This document shows, one piece after another, positions 7,868-16,644 of a stretch of DNA of 35,833 nt. The position numbers were made by a program, and so were the translations under genes. The stretch spans positions 1 through 35,833 of the forward strand of contig CANRPC010000017.1 of NCBI GenBank assembly GCA_947632435.1, in the 5' to 3' direction. The stretch comes from an uncultured Bacilli bacterium (lineage in GTDB: Bacteria > Bacillota_I > Bacilli_A > RFN20 > CAG-449). The notes under the pieces were generated by a model. The model did no database searches. It was not told the origin of the DNA and saw only the letters and a list, made by a program, of their open reading frames with translations. Every line of letters begins with the position of its first letter. Positions within the stretch are counted from its first letter, which is position 1.

Positions 7868-10114
7868 TTAATTTTGTAACCTATGTCTATTGGAAATAGA
7901 CAATTCATTATGTGCAAATGTTTGTTCGTCTAAAGAAGATATTATTTCTGAATATATATCATTTCCATTTGGATCTGAGATTTCTATTATTAAAAACACT
8001 TCCTGTTCATCAAAAGAGAAATTACTTCTTCCAGTACAATCAATTCTTAATTTCCAACCATCTCCAGATACTCCATTTGGATGCTTACCATGATATGACT
8101 TAATTGGATTCCATTTGAATCCATGTTCTACTTGTTGAGATTCATATTGATCTGACCATTGTTTTTCTAGTGGTATTTGTCCTTTATAACTTATTTCGTT
8201 TGTTATTTTATTAACACTATAAGTCCCAAGACTTACATCAACATTAGTTCTACAATACTCTTGGCCAAAATTACTATCTAGTTTAGGATTATACGCTAAT
8301 GTCATCTTAATATCACAATACCATTTACCATTTCTAAATAAACTTTTTGGATATGGAAAATCATAAATTTCAATAAATTCTCCTTCTTTAATTTTTGCTT
8401 TGAATATCATTTGTACTTTTGATTTTTTACACATAATAAACTCATCGACATCATCTATTGGCTTACCAAAACCATAATATTGATGCAAATCAATTTTTTC
8501 ATTATCGCATTTTATTGGTATTGTAGAATTATTAATCAATAATGCTTTTGCTAATAATAAATCTAAGTTATTTTCATCTAATTTATTATAAATATTAGCC
8601 AATATACTTGAAATTATAGGAGCAGAAAAACTTGTACCTACATTTTCAACAACATAACCATTTTCATCTAAAGACTTAACAGCATAACAAGCCATTTGTC
8701 CATATCTAGTACAATTACCACCATAATGTACAACATCTGGCTTTATTAAGAAATTAGGTCCTGGTCCCTTTCTAGAAAATGGTGATGGACAATTTACATC
8801 AACAAAGTTATTTACAGGTTTATGTGCTATTGATCCAACTGTAATTCCTAAAGCTGAATCTGCTGGTGGATTGATTCTATCTTTTATTGTATCTTTAGGT
8901 TCCCATTCACGTAATGGTATTGTTTGATAATTACCTGCAGAAATAACAAATCTAACTTCGTATTTTTCTTGAAGATAATCTAAAAAAACTCCTAAATCTG
9001 ATACTTCATCACCACATTCATAACCTGTTCCTAAAGACAAATTCCATATTTTTACCTTATCAGAATATTTATTCAATGCATCTTCAAGATATTCCATTAA
9101 AAGATTTTCTGTCAGTATACTATTGCTTTTTTTAGATGGCATTACAACAACGTTTAATAACTTACACTTATCAATATTCATTCCAAAATTATTTAATTTG
9201 TTGCCATACAATATCATTCCTGCAACAAATGTTCCATGAAAATTATCTTGATAATTATCAGGAACATAAGAGATTGTATCAAAAATCCATGGTAAAATAT
9301 GTTTATTTTTTAAAGAAATGCCTGAATCGACAACTGCAACTATTGGGTAATCAATATTTTCATCTGGATATTCAACTTCAGCATTAAATTCAAATTTATC
9401 TTTATCATCTTCATTTTTTATACTATATTTATTAAAAGTTGAAATTTCTTTAAGTGTTGGAAACTGTTTTATTTCATTGATTTTTTCTATTGTATCAATA
9501 TTTATACTATAAACTACCAAATTTTTTGAATAATTTATTTTTTTAAAATTACTATTACTAGTAACGTAATTATTAATAAAAGTGTTAATACTTCTTTCGT
9601 TCTCTTCGTCATTTTGCAAATCAAAAAATTTTAATTTAATTTTTTCATTATTTTTTATTGCATTTTGTATATTAGACTGATTGATTTTATCATCAATATT
9701 ATAATTTTCTATATTTTTAATTTTTGATATATTAACCTTTTTGCTTTTGATTTGTGTCGTTAGAATTTCATTTCTTAAATTATTTACACCATTAGAGGTC
9801 ATTTTTATATATAATTCATCTAAATGACCAGTTCCAATTATTGGATAATTTGAATTAAATAAATCTGTTGGTTTATGACTTTTTGCAATGGCCTTTTCTT
9901 TCATTGTTACTTTGATTATATTAGGAATATTTGGAAACTTTTCTTCGTTAGTTGAAATTTTTTGTATTATACATGGAAAATGCTCAACAATATCATTTCT
10001 ATAACTTTCTAGCCACTGATTATTATAATATTTTAAATCTCCGCCACCTTTATTTTTAGAATAATCTTTAGTTCTTGGACTAAAAATTATAGAAGGTAAT
10101 CTCTCTTCTTCCAT
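7868..10114 (-). CDS. ietS: Subtilisin-like serine protease of an IetAS-type defence pair
   Basis: This 748-residue S8-family (subtilase) protein has a complete catalytic triad: Asp263 in VAVVDSGIS, His293 in FHGTFVAGM and Ser495 in GTSFSAP. Oxyanion-hole Asn395 lies in SAGNY. Residues 1-240 are a polar N-terminal region without a signal peptide, so it acts inside the cell. The C-terminal 200 residues have no family I can name. The gene overlaps the AAA+ ATPase by one base (TAATG). An AAA ATPase followed by an intracellular subtilase is the makeup of IetAS, described from Agrobacterium plasmids as a toxin-antitoxin-like stability pair and later reported as anti-phage. The activity on phage here is inference. 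Confidence 0.85.
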   Translation of the reverse strand: MEEERLPSIIFSPRTKDYSKNKGGGDLKYYNNQWLESYRNDIVEHFPCIIQKISTNEEKFPNIPNIIKVTMKEKAIAKSHKPTDLFNSNYPIIGTGHLDELYIKMTSNGVNNLRNEILTTQIKSKKVNISKIKNIENYNIDDKINQSNIQNAIKNNEKIKLKFFDLQNDEENERSINTFINNYVTSNSNFKKINYSKNLVVYSINIDTIEKINEIKQFPTLKEISTFNKYSIKNEDDKDKFEFNAEVEYPDENIDYPIVAVVDSGISLKNKHILPWIFDTISYVPDNYQDNFHGTFVAGMILYGNKLNNFGMNIDKCKLLNVVVMPSKKSNSILTENLLMEYLEDALNKYSDKVKIWNLSLGTGYECGDEVSDLGVFLDYLQEKYEVRFVISAGNYQTIPLREWEPKDTIKDRINPPADSALGITVGSIAHKPVNNFVDVNCPSPFSRKGPGPNFLIKPDVVHYGGNCTRYGQMACYAVKSLDENGYVVENVGTSFSAPIISSILANIYNKLDENNLDLLLAKALLINNSTIPIKCDNEKIDLHQYYGFGKPIDDVDEFIMCKKSKVQMIFKAKIKEGEFIEIYDFPYPKSLFRNGKWYCDIKMTLAYNPKLDSNFGQEYCRTNVDVSLGTYSVNKITNEISYKGQIPLEKQWSDQYESQQVEHGFKWNPIKSYHGKHPNGVSGDGWKLRIDCTGRSNFSFDEQEVFLIIEISDPNGNDIYSEIISSLDEQTFAHNELSISNRHRLQN

Positions 10115-11253
10115 TAATTATTGCCATCACTTTCATTTAATATAGCTGAAACATAACTTTTAGATTTATCAACAAATTCACCGATAGTGGCATAACTAAA
10201 TAATTTTGCATCTAAATCTCTTAAATATTTTATTTTAACATTAGTGGAATCTTTATCATCATATGGCAAATCAATAAGATTACGTATTGATAAAAATTGA
10301 AAATAATGATTTGAAATTATATTAGCTGTTAATTCAGTTTTGTAAACAATCGCATCTATTTTTGATTTTTTTATTATTTCTTCAATATCAGATCCGCTAA
10401 AATTTTTGAATAAAATATTTAACTGATTACAATATTTTTTATAAAAATAGTTATCATTTAAAAAATATTTTATTAATTCAAATCTCGATTTTTCATTTGG
10501 TATATCAATTTTAAGTTTAAAACCAAATCTTCTCCAAACAGCTGGATCTAATAAATTCTCATGATTTGTAGCGGCAATTATTATACTTCCGTTATTTAAA
10601 TTATCTATATTTTGCAATAAACTATTTACAACTCTTTTTAATTCGCCTAATTCGTGTTCATCATCTCTAATCTTTGCAATTGCATCAAACTCATCTAAAA
10701 ATAAAATGCATGGGACTCTTTCAGCAAAATCAAACAATTGCCTAATATTCTTCGCAGTGCTCCCTAAATAAGAAGAAATTATTCCATCTAATCTAGCAAC
10801 AATTAATGGTAATTTAATCTTGCTACACAAATATTTTGCCAATTTTGTTTTTCCAGTTCCAGGTGGTCCAAAAAGCAAAATACTATTAGGGATTTGATAT
10901 CCTTCGTTAAATATTTCATTTCTACTATTATAATATTCAATAAACGTATTTATGCTTCTACAATTTTCATCGCTTAAATATATAACTTCATCAATCAATT
11001 GATTAGGATAAATCACATCAGCAATTGGCAATCTCGATTCTTTATCTACAGGTATATTTATAAAATTATTCATTATAATTTGATTTTTTTTAGAAGGCGA
11101 ATTAGAAATTATATTTTCTAGCATTTTTGCTTGCCTAATATTATTAGATTTTATTAAATTATCAATCATCAACTTAGTATAATTTATTACTTTGTCATCA
11201 TCATGTTTTAATGCACCTTCAATTATTTTATATATTTCTACTGAAAAATCCAT
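10114..11253 (-). CDS. ietA: AAA+ ATPase of an IetAS-type defence pair
   Basis: This 379-residue protein has one central AAA+ module. The Walker A is GPPGTGKT with Lys135, the Walker B is LFLDEFD with Asp187-Glu188, sensor 1 Asn lies in AATNHENL, and the arginine-finger region is DPAVWRRFGF. The N-terminal 110 residues are helical and presumably bind the partner or substrate. The closest general match is the FtsH/ClpX-like classic AAA clade. In IetAS pairs the ATPase is the partner that controls or feeds the protease; which of the two restrains the other here cannot be read from sequence. The start is backed by GGGAGAG. The operon has its own promoter (11277-11315). Confidence 0.85.
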   Translation of the reverse strand: MDFSVEIYKIIEGALKHDDDKVINYTKLMIDNLIKSNNIRQAKMLENIISNSPSKKNQIIMNNFINIPVDKESRLPIADVIYPNQLIDEVIYLSDENCRSINTFIEYYNSRNEIFNEGYQIPNSILLFGPPGTGKTKLAKYLCSKIKLPLIVARLDGIISSYLGSTAKNIRQLFDFAERVPCILFLDEFDAIAKIRDDEHELGELKRVVNSLLQNIDNLNNGSIIIAATNHENLLDPAVWRRFGFKLKIDIPNEKSRFELIKYFLNDNYFYKKYCNQLNILFKNFSGSDIEEIIKKSKIDAIVYKTELTANIISNHYFQFLSIRNLIDLPYDDKDSTNVKIKYLRDLDAKLFSYATIGEFVDKSKSYVSAILNESDGNN

Positions 11254-11276
11254 AAATACTCTCCCTATACATTAAA

Positions 11277-11315
11277 ATTATAACACTATCGTTCGCCATT
11301 TAAAATATATCGTTC
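11277..11315 (-). promoter_or_regulatory. Promoter of the ietA-ietS operon with two operator-like boxes
   Basis: A perfect TATAAT lies at 11277-11282 (minus strand), with a poor -35 (TTTTAA, 11300-11305). Two identical 8-bp boxes, GAACGATA on the minus strand, lie at 11287-11294 and 11308-11315. They are 21 bp apart, two helical turns: one sits inside the -35/-10 spacer and the other just upstream. This is the layout expected for a repressed promoter. The matching boxes at 7600-7632 suggest a common regulator. Confidence 0.55.
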
Positions 11316-11437
11316 TCAAATTTTTGCATTACGTATTTTTATTTTAAATATTTGTTTTTTTATATTAATTTTATTTATAATATTAATTCAAATTTTATCA
11401 TGATTTTTAATATTAAAATTAGTAAACATAAAATTAT

Positions 11438-11472
11438 TAAAAAAAATAGGATCCTATTTTAAAATAGATCCT
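11438..11472 (-). terminator. Rho-independent terminator of the 11495-12202 gene
   Basis: On the minus strand AGGATC-TATTTT pairs with AAAATA-G-GATCCT (one bulged G) and is followed by ATTTTTTTT. It lies 22 bp after the sugar-transferase stop and separates it from the ATPase/protease operon. Confidence 0.8.
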
Positions 11473-11494
11473 AAAAATGATTTAACATTTATAT

Positions 11495-12202
11495 TTATTC
11501 AGCACCTTTTCCTGTAATAACTACCCAAACAGATAATAAAATTAATTTTATATCGTAAAAGAAGGAACGTTTTTTAGATATATATCTTAAATCCATTTCA
11601 ATCATTTCTTCAAAAGAAGTATTACTACGGCCATGAGTTTGCCATTCTCCCGATAAACCTTGCGTAACGAGTAATCTATCGTAAGCATAACTTGGATATT
11701 GTTCAACTTCACTTGGAATTGCCGCGCGGGGACCAATAATTGATAAGTCGCCTTTTATAATATTTACAAGCTGAGGCAATTCATCTAAAGATAATTTTCT
11801 AATAAAATGACCAAATTTTGTAATTCTAGGATCATCTTTCATTTTAAAGATAATTCCACCCTTTACTTCATTTTTCTCTTTATATTCCTCTAATCTAGCA
11901 TCTGCATCTTGATACATAGAACGAAATTTATAAAACCAAAATATCTTACCACCTTTACCGACCCTTTTAGATTTATAAATCATAGGTCCTTTAGAGGTAA
12001 TTTTAACGAGTATGCCTACGATTAACATTAAAGGAGATAAAATAATTAATGCTAATAATGAACAAAAAATATCAAAAAAGCGTTTAAAAAAGGCATATAT
12101 TTTTCCACCTTTAACTTTAATGTTATGAGGCATTTGAACACATTTTAAATATTCCCCAATTTGATAATCTTGCTTAATATTCGGATTTTTTATTTCTTCC
12201 AT
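11495..12202 (-). CDS. Initiating sugar phosphotransferase (polyprenyl-phosphate glycosyl-1-phosphate transferase)
   Basis: This protein belongs to the bacterial sugar transferase (PglC/WbaP C-terminal) family, which moves a sugar-1-phosphate onto undecaprenyl phosphate to start a repeat unit. An N-terminal membrane segment (about residues 35-60, FCSLLALIILSPLMLIVGIL) is followed by KSKRVGKGGKIFWFYKFRSM, the DPRITKFGHFIRKLSLDELPQL core and GPRAAIP. I chose the ATG at 12202 because GGAGGAG lies 7 bases before it; the in-frame GTG at 12223 would put that ribosome site inside the coding region. It has its own near-consensus promoter and terminator. A paralogue follows upstream at 12529. The sugar specificity is unknown. 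Confidence 0.88.
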   Translation of the reverse strand: MEEIKNPNIKQDYQIGEYLKCVQMPHNIKVKGGKIYAFFKRFFDIFCSLLALIILSPLMLIVGILVKITSKGPMIYKSKRVGKGGKIFWFYKFRSMYQDADARLEEYKEKNEVKGGIIFKMKDDPRITKFGHFIRKLSLDELPQLVNIIKGDLSIIGPRAAIPSEVEQYPSYAYDRLLVTQGLSGEWQTHGRSNTSFEEMIEMDLRYISKKRSFFYDIKLILLSVWVVITGKGAE

Positions 12203-12280
12203 TAAAAAATCTCCTCCAATCACAATTTTTTGATATTCAAATATAACAAAATTTGTTAAGCAACTTTAAGGCACAAAATA

Positions 12281-12330
12281 GTTATAACAAAAATGTTAGT
12301 TAATGTCAAATAATTACAGAAATTTTGACA
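12281..12330 (-). promoter_or_regulatory. Near-consensus promoter with overlapping inverted repeat
   Basis: On the minus strand TTGACA (12304-12309) and TATAAC (12281-12286) are separated by exactly 17 bases, upstream of the sugar-transferase start at 12202. An inverted repeat TGTCAAA (12304-12310) and TTTGACA (12324-12330), with centres 20 bp apart, covers the -35 element and could be an operator. The remainder of 12331-12528 shows only AT-rich sequence with a weak AATAAATA/TATTTATT hairpin near 12480-12505 that might end the 12529 gene. Confidence 0.6.
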
Positions 12331-12528
12331 CTTTTAGACATTTTTTATATCTACATAATATATATTTAAGCATTAAAATTAAAAATGTTCTTAAAAAATT
12401 TAAAATTAAATAAGAAAAATTAAATTAGAAATTTTACGTTTACTAATAGCTTTAAAAAATAAAAAACCTCATAATGTATCAATAAATAGCTACTTTATTA
12501 TTTATTTTAGCCCAAAATACTCTTCAAA

Positions 12529-13194
12529 TCATTTTGCCCCTTTTTGTTTTAAAACAGCAGGAATTGTTAAAAAAAGCAATAATAAGTCATAATGTAAAGA
12601 TCTTCTAGGCAAATAAGAAAGTTCTTCTTTTTGTCTTAATCCCGAAGTATAATCAGCATCACTTCTACTTGTAACTTGCCATACACCTGTTAATCCTGGC
12701 TTTACTTTTTTTAATAATTCTTGTTCTTCTTCACTATAATTATTCGTTAATTCTTCAATTGTAATTGGTCTAGGCCCAACAAAAGATAATGAACCCGAAA
12801 GAATATTAAATAGCTGAGGTAATTCATCAAGCGATGTCTTTCTTAAAAATTTACCAACTTTTGTAATTCTAGGATCATCAACAATTTTTCTTTCTTTTTC
12901 CCAAGTTAGCATTTGTTCTTTATTTAAATATTTTTTTATATTAGCTTCAGCATCTTGATACATAGTGCGAAATTTAAAAATATCAATGGAGCATCCTTTA
13001 TAGCCAATTCTTTTATCAATAAAGAAAATTTTACCACGTGAATCAATTTTAATCGCGATTGAAATAATAAGCATGGGAATTAAAAAGATAATAATGGCAA
13101 TTAAAGCTAAAATAAAATCCATTAATCTTTTTAAAAAGCAATATATTAAGCCTCCTTTAATATTTATTTCATTTTTTAAATCTTTTTCAACCAT
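12529..13194 (-). CDS. Second initiating sugar phosphotransferase
   Basis: This 221-residue protein is in the same family as the neighbour at 11495, with the same order of motifs. An N-terminal membrane hairpin (residues 25-50) is followed by DIFKFRTMYQDA, DPRITKVGKFLRKTSLDELPQLFNILSGSLSFVGPRP and VKPGLTGVWQVTSRSD. It lies 19 bp after the Wzz/kinase-like gene, so both are probably one transcript. The ribosome site is weak (AGGTAG). Two such enzymes side by side may reflect two different first sugars or a duplication that has diverged; the two proteins differ too much to be a recent copy. Confidence 0.87.
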   Translation of the reverse strand: MVEKDLKNEINIKGGLIYCFLKRLMDFILALIAIIIFLIPMLIISIAIKIDSRGKIFFIDKRIGYKGCSIDIFKFRTMYQDAEANIKKYLNKEQMLTWEKERKIVDDPRITKVGKFLRKTSLDELPQLFNILSGSLSFVGPRPITIEELTNNYSEEEQELLKKVKPGLTGVWQVTSRSDADYTSGLRQKEELSYLPRRSLHYDLLLLFLTIPAVLKQKGAK

Positions 13195-13213
13195 ATTTAC
13201 TACCTAATAATTT

Positions 13214-14527
13214 TTATTTTAAATATATAACAAGTGATGTATTAATTTTATTTTCTTCAATGGATAACATCATATTTTTAAGATCTTTTTTATATGTGAT
13301 ATTATTTTTAACTACAATAAAATAGCCTTCAATAAAATCACGATAATTTATAAAAGATAAAGCTGTTTCAGCATCAGGAACATCAACAAAAATACATTCA
13401 TAATCAGCTTTTAATTTATCGATAAGTTCTTTTATTTTCTTATTATTTTGATGAATTAAATCATCTTTATAAATTTTACCACATGTTATAACATCTAATT
13501 TATCATTTATTTTCTTTCTTATTTGATAACAATTCTTTTCGCCATTTATATATTCACTTATTCCCTCATCTAAATTTAAATTCATAAGTTTATGTATTGT
13601 CGGATTTAAAAAATCTAAATCAATAATTAAAGTTTTTTTACTTAAAGCATTAACAAAAGCTAAATTAACTAATACTTTAGATTTATTTTCATTTTTTGAA
13701 CTTGCTAAACATGTATAAATATTGTTTTGATAATTATAATTCCTAGCCTTTTGTAAAATGGCTAAATAATTTTTTATATTTAAGGAATCAATATTTTTTT
13801 CAAAAGCCATTGTCTCATCTTTATCAATAGAATATAAAGGAGTTGATTTTACTATATTTTTTGTTACAAATTCAAAGCGAATTTTGGAATTAAATATTTC
13901 TAATAAATAAGACAAAATTATACCAAAAGCAAAAATAAGTACGACAATTTTTAAAGAACTTTTCAATGAATAATAAGATATTAATTCTTCCTTTGAAAAA
14001 TTATCATTGTAATTAGAAATGATTATTTTAGGATATATTTTTTTGGCAAAGTCATTTGTTATTTTTATCGCAGAAGATAAAATTATATATGTTTCATCTT
14101 TGCTATAACCTTGATATTTAATATTAAATGATAAATTACCATTTAAAAGAGAAAAATTAAAATTATCCATTAATTTTTTTACTGAAGGAGTTTTAAAATT
14201 TACATTATTATTTATTTTTTCTTTTTCAATTTCTTGCACTAAATCAAAATAAAAACCTTGTTCTTTATTTAAAGAATCAACAAGTGAAGAAATTTGATCT
14301 TTATATATTTTAACTTCTTGTTCATATTCAAAATTATCATTGCTAAATTGATAATCGGTATAAATAATATGATTACCAATATATCCATAATCATGTTGAA
14401 GAAAAAAATTACCAACGCCAAGTGCTAAACTAAGAACTAAAAAAATAATTATTAATTTTATTTTTCTTTTAAAAATCGCAAATATTTCATTAAATCCAAA
14501 GATAAATTCGTTTTTCCCTTTGTCCAT
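13214..14527 (-). CDS. Wzz/BY-kinase-like fusion with a degenerate P-loop
   Basis: The 437-residue protein has two membrane segments, near residues 20-40 and 190-210. They frame an extracytoplasmic domain, as in Wzz/CpsC chain-length proteins. A cytosolic MinD-like/BY-kinase domain follows (about 225-437). Walker A-prime (TLIIDLDFLNPT) and Walker B (CIFVDVPD) are recognisable. The usual Walker A GEGKS is replaced by NENKSK (Lys282, Ser283), and there is no C-terminal tyrosine cluster, only a single Tyr in VIYLK. The protein may control polymer length without phosphorylating itself. CAGGAG precedes the ATG. It heads the operon with the phosphoglycosyl transferase. The family is confident; loss of kinase activity is inference. 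Confidence 0.75.
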   Translation of the reverse strand: MDKGKNEFIFGFNEIFAIFKRKIKLIIIFLVLSLALGVGNFFLQHDYGYIGNHIIYTDYQFSNDNFEYEQEVKIYKDQISSLVDSLNKEQGFYFDLVQEIEKEKINNNVNFKTPSVKKLMDNFNFSLLNGNLSFNIKYQGYSKDETYIILSSAIKITNDFAKKIYPKIIISNYNDNFSKEELISYYSLKSSLKIVVLIFAFGIILSYLLEIFNSKIRFEFVTKNIVKSTPLYSIDKDETMAFEKNIDSLNIKNYLAILQKARNYNYQNNIYTCLASSKNENKSKVLVNLAFVNALSKKTLIIDLDFLNPTIHKLMNLNLDEGISEYINGEKNCYQIRKKINDKLDVITCGKIYKDDLIHQNNKKIKELIDKLKADYECIFVDVPDAETALSFINYRDFIEGYFIVVKNNITYKKDLKNMMLSIEENKINTSLVIYLK

Positions 14528-14606
14528 TTTAAACTCCTGAATTTCTTTTTCTTATTTTACCCATTTTTATCATTAAATACAACAACATGTTAATTGTATA
14601 TTTTAT

Positions 14607-16193
14607 CTACAAATTTATTTCTTGATAATTTTCAAGTTTAATTAAGCGATGAGAAATCATGATAATAGTCTTTTTTAAACTAGCTAAAGAAAGGACAATT
14701 TCTTGTTCTGTTTTTAAATCTAATGAAGAAGTAAATTCATCAAGTAATAATACCTTTTTATTATTTAATAGAGAAATAGCAATTAAAATTCTTTGAATTT
14801 GACCAGTAGATAAACCTTGTCCTCTTTCTTTTAATGGAGTATCTAAACCTAATGGCATTTTCTTAATATCATTTAATAAGCAAGCTTTTTTTAAAGCATC
14901 ATTTATTTTATCTTCATCTTCACAGGAACTTAATAACTTAAAATTTTCTCTAATTGTTCCAGAAAAAATAATGTTATCTTGAGGAACATAAGAGAAAAAT
15001 TTTCTTGTCGCTTTTGAAAAGGGAATTTCTTTATCTAAATATCTTAAATAGCAACGACCTTTGATAGGTTTTAAAAATCCAAGAATCATCATAAATAAAG
15101 TGGTTTTTCCTTTACCTGATTCACCTTTAAAAACTGCGACTTCTTCTTTTTTTATGCTTAAAGAAAAATTTTCTATTACTGGTTTATCTTTTTCATAATA
15201 AAAGGTAACATTTTCAAAAACAATTTCATCAAAATCTTCAATTTCTTGAATATTTTCTTCTTCTTTTTTCAAATTTAATAAATTAGTTATTCTTTCTTTA
15301 CTAGCTTTATATGAAGCAAAAGCATTTAAATATGAAGGGAAATCACTTAAAGGACCTTCTAAATATGAAACAAGTTGTAATAAAGCAGATAAATTACCAT
15401 ATCCAAATCCATCGATAAAGGCAATTGCGTATCCCCCATATGCTAAACAGATAATATATGATAAATTCATTAACCCATATATACCTGTAAAACCTATAAT
15501 TGATAATCTATTTCTTTTTTTCTTACGTTCATAATTAATATCTAATCGTTTTTTTAATTCACTAGAAACATTATTTTCGACTTCTAAAGCTTTAATAATT
15601 TTAATATTTACAAGTGATTCTTGCATAAAAGAATTAACTCTACCATCACTTTCTAAACAAGATTTAGTGTATTTTTTCATTTTTTTAGAATAGAAATATC
15701 CAATAAATGAAGCAATAATACCTAAACCAATAAGCAATAATAAAAATTTCCAATCAATTAATATTAAAGCAAATAAAGAAAATAAAAATCGTGAACACGA
15801 AGCAAAAGCATTAGGAATAATTGTTGTTAAAAATTCTTCTAAATTTCTAACATCATTTAAATAAATATTTGTTATTTCTCCTGAATGATATTTATTTATC
15901 TCTTGTATTTCTTTATCAAGCAAAACATTATGGATATTCTCTTTAAATGTTACATCTAGATATAAAATGTATCTAGCTCTTATAATTGAATAAATAGATC
16001 TTAAAATTATTTGAAATAAAACTACTCCAATTAATAAAAAGGCATAGAATAATACCATATTCTTCGTAATATTTTTAAAAGAGGAAACATAATTAATAAA
16101 ATCGCGAGTAATAAATGCGATAGAAACTAATAAAAACGAAGATATGACATTAATAATGCATAAAATAACTGTGTAAATTCTTTTTGTATTCAT
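14607..16193 (-). CDS. ABC exporter, fused membrane and ATP-binding domains
   Basis: This 528-residue half-transporter has about six membrane helices in residues 1-290, followed by a nucleotide-binding domain. Its Walker A is GESGKGKTT (Lys363), the signature is LSTGQ (461-465, a variant of LSGGQ) and the Walker B is VLLLDEFTSSLD, with a switch His in MISHRL. A homodimer is expected. Neither a peptidase domain nor a substrate-binding protein is present. It lies just upstream of the polysaccharide genes on the same strand, 79 bp away, so export of a glycan or peptide is possible but not shown. No strong ribosome site precedes the ATG. Confidence 0.85.
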   Translation of the reverse strand: MNTKRIYTVILCIINVISSFLLVSIAFITRDFINYVSSFKNITKNMVLFYAFLLIGVVLFQIILRSIYSIIRARYILYLDVTFKENIHNVLLDKEIQEINKYHSGEITNIYLNDVRNLEEFLTTIIPNAFASCSRFLFSLFALILIDWKFLLLLIGLGIIASFIGYFYSKKMKKYTKSCLESDGRVNSFMQESLVNIKIIKALEVENNVSSELKKRLDINYERKKKRNRLSIIGFTGIYGLMNLSYIICLAYGGYAIAFIDGFGYGNLSALLQLVSYLEGPLSDFPSYLNAFASYKASKERITNLLNLKKEEENIQEIEDFDEIVFENVTFYYEKDKPVIENFSLSIKKEEVAVFKGESGKGKTTLFMMILGFLKPIKGRCYLRYLDKEIPFSKATRKFFSYVPQDNIIFSGTIRENFKLLSSCEDEDKINDALKKACLLNDIKKMPLGLDTPLKERGQGLSTGQIQRILIAISLLNNKKVLLLDEFTSSLDLKTEQEIVLSLASLKKTIIMISHRLIKLENYQEINL

Positions 16194-16247
16194 ATTTGTT
16201 ATTTTAACACTTAAGAATTCTTTTTTAAATAATATAAAGTTTTTTAT

Positions 16248-16264
16248 TAATCTAAGTGCAACAA
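16248..16264. repeat. 17-bp direct repeat, left copy
   Basis: TAATCTAAGTGCAACAA is identical to 21955-21971. The two copies bracket the XRE/AlbA_2 pair, the second AlbA_2 gene of this region and the HpaII-like system. They could be an att-like footprint or ends of a lost insertion element; no integrase or transposase is present. Confidence 0.6.
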
Positions 16265-16356
16265 GTATTTATCAGTAAATCAATAATCAAACACTTTTGA
16301 TATAAAAATCATGTTTTCACACGAATATTTCAATTTACGTATTAATTTTCTTCAGA

Positions 16357-16385
16357 TTATCAAATTATGTGATATAATATATAAT
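16357..16385 (+). promoter_or_regulatory. Candidate promoter of the XRE/AlbA_2 pair
   Basis: TTATCA (16357-16362) and TATAAT (16380-16385) are spaced 17 bases apart. Two further overlapping TATAAT matches are at 16373 and 16388, so the exact -10 is uncertain. The ribosome site TGAGG of the XRE gene lies about 20 bases downstream. Confidence 0.45.
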
Positions 16386-16412
16386 ACTATAATGAATTTT
16401 TTGAGGTAAGTT

Positions 16413-16628
16413 ATGATTGCAAGTTATAAACCATTATTTAAACTTTTGATTGATCGTAATATGAAGAAAAAAGAGCTTGCTGAGCGTGCAGGAGTTAGTC
16501 TTGCTACTATTACAAAGATGGGAAAAGAAGGTACTGTTATAACGACAGATGTTCTTGTAAAAATTTCGGTAGCTTTGAACTGTGAAATCGGAGATATTAT
16601 GGAAATTGTTCCAAATGAAAATGCATAA
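16413..16628 (+). CDS. Small XRE-family (Cro/C1-type) helix-turn-helix regulator
   Basis: This 71-residue protein is almost entirely one HTH_3/Cro-C1 domain. LLIDRNMKKKELAERAGVSLATITKM gives the helix-turn-helix, followed by DVLVKISVALNCEIGDIME, as in the YozG-like group. GAGGTAAG precedes the ATG. It lies 16 bp before an AlbA_2 gene and very likely shares its transcript; it may repress its own promoter. Its codon use is richer in G and C than that of the polysaccharide locus next to it, as is that of its partner, which suggests a shared foreign origin. Confidence 0.85.
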   Translation: MIASYKPLFKLLIDRNMKKKELAERAGVSLATITKMGKEGTVITTDVLVKISVALNCEIGDIMEIVPNENA

Positions 16629-16644
16629 ATATGGAGGCTTAACA

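Noticed and set aside
7890-9387. Plus-strand open frames within the protease gene
   Set aside because: They lie opposite conserved subtilase motifs on the minus strand, have no ribosome sites and encode no recognisable protein.
12203-12223. GTG start seven codons upstream for the sugar transferase
   Set aside because: The codons would cover the GGAGGAG ribosome site of the ATG at 12202.
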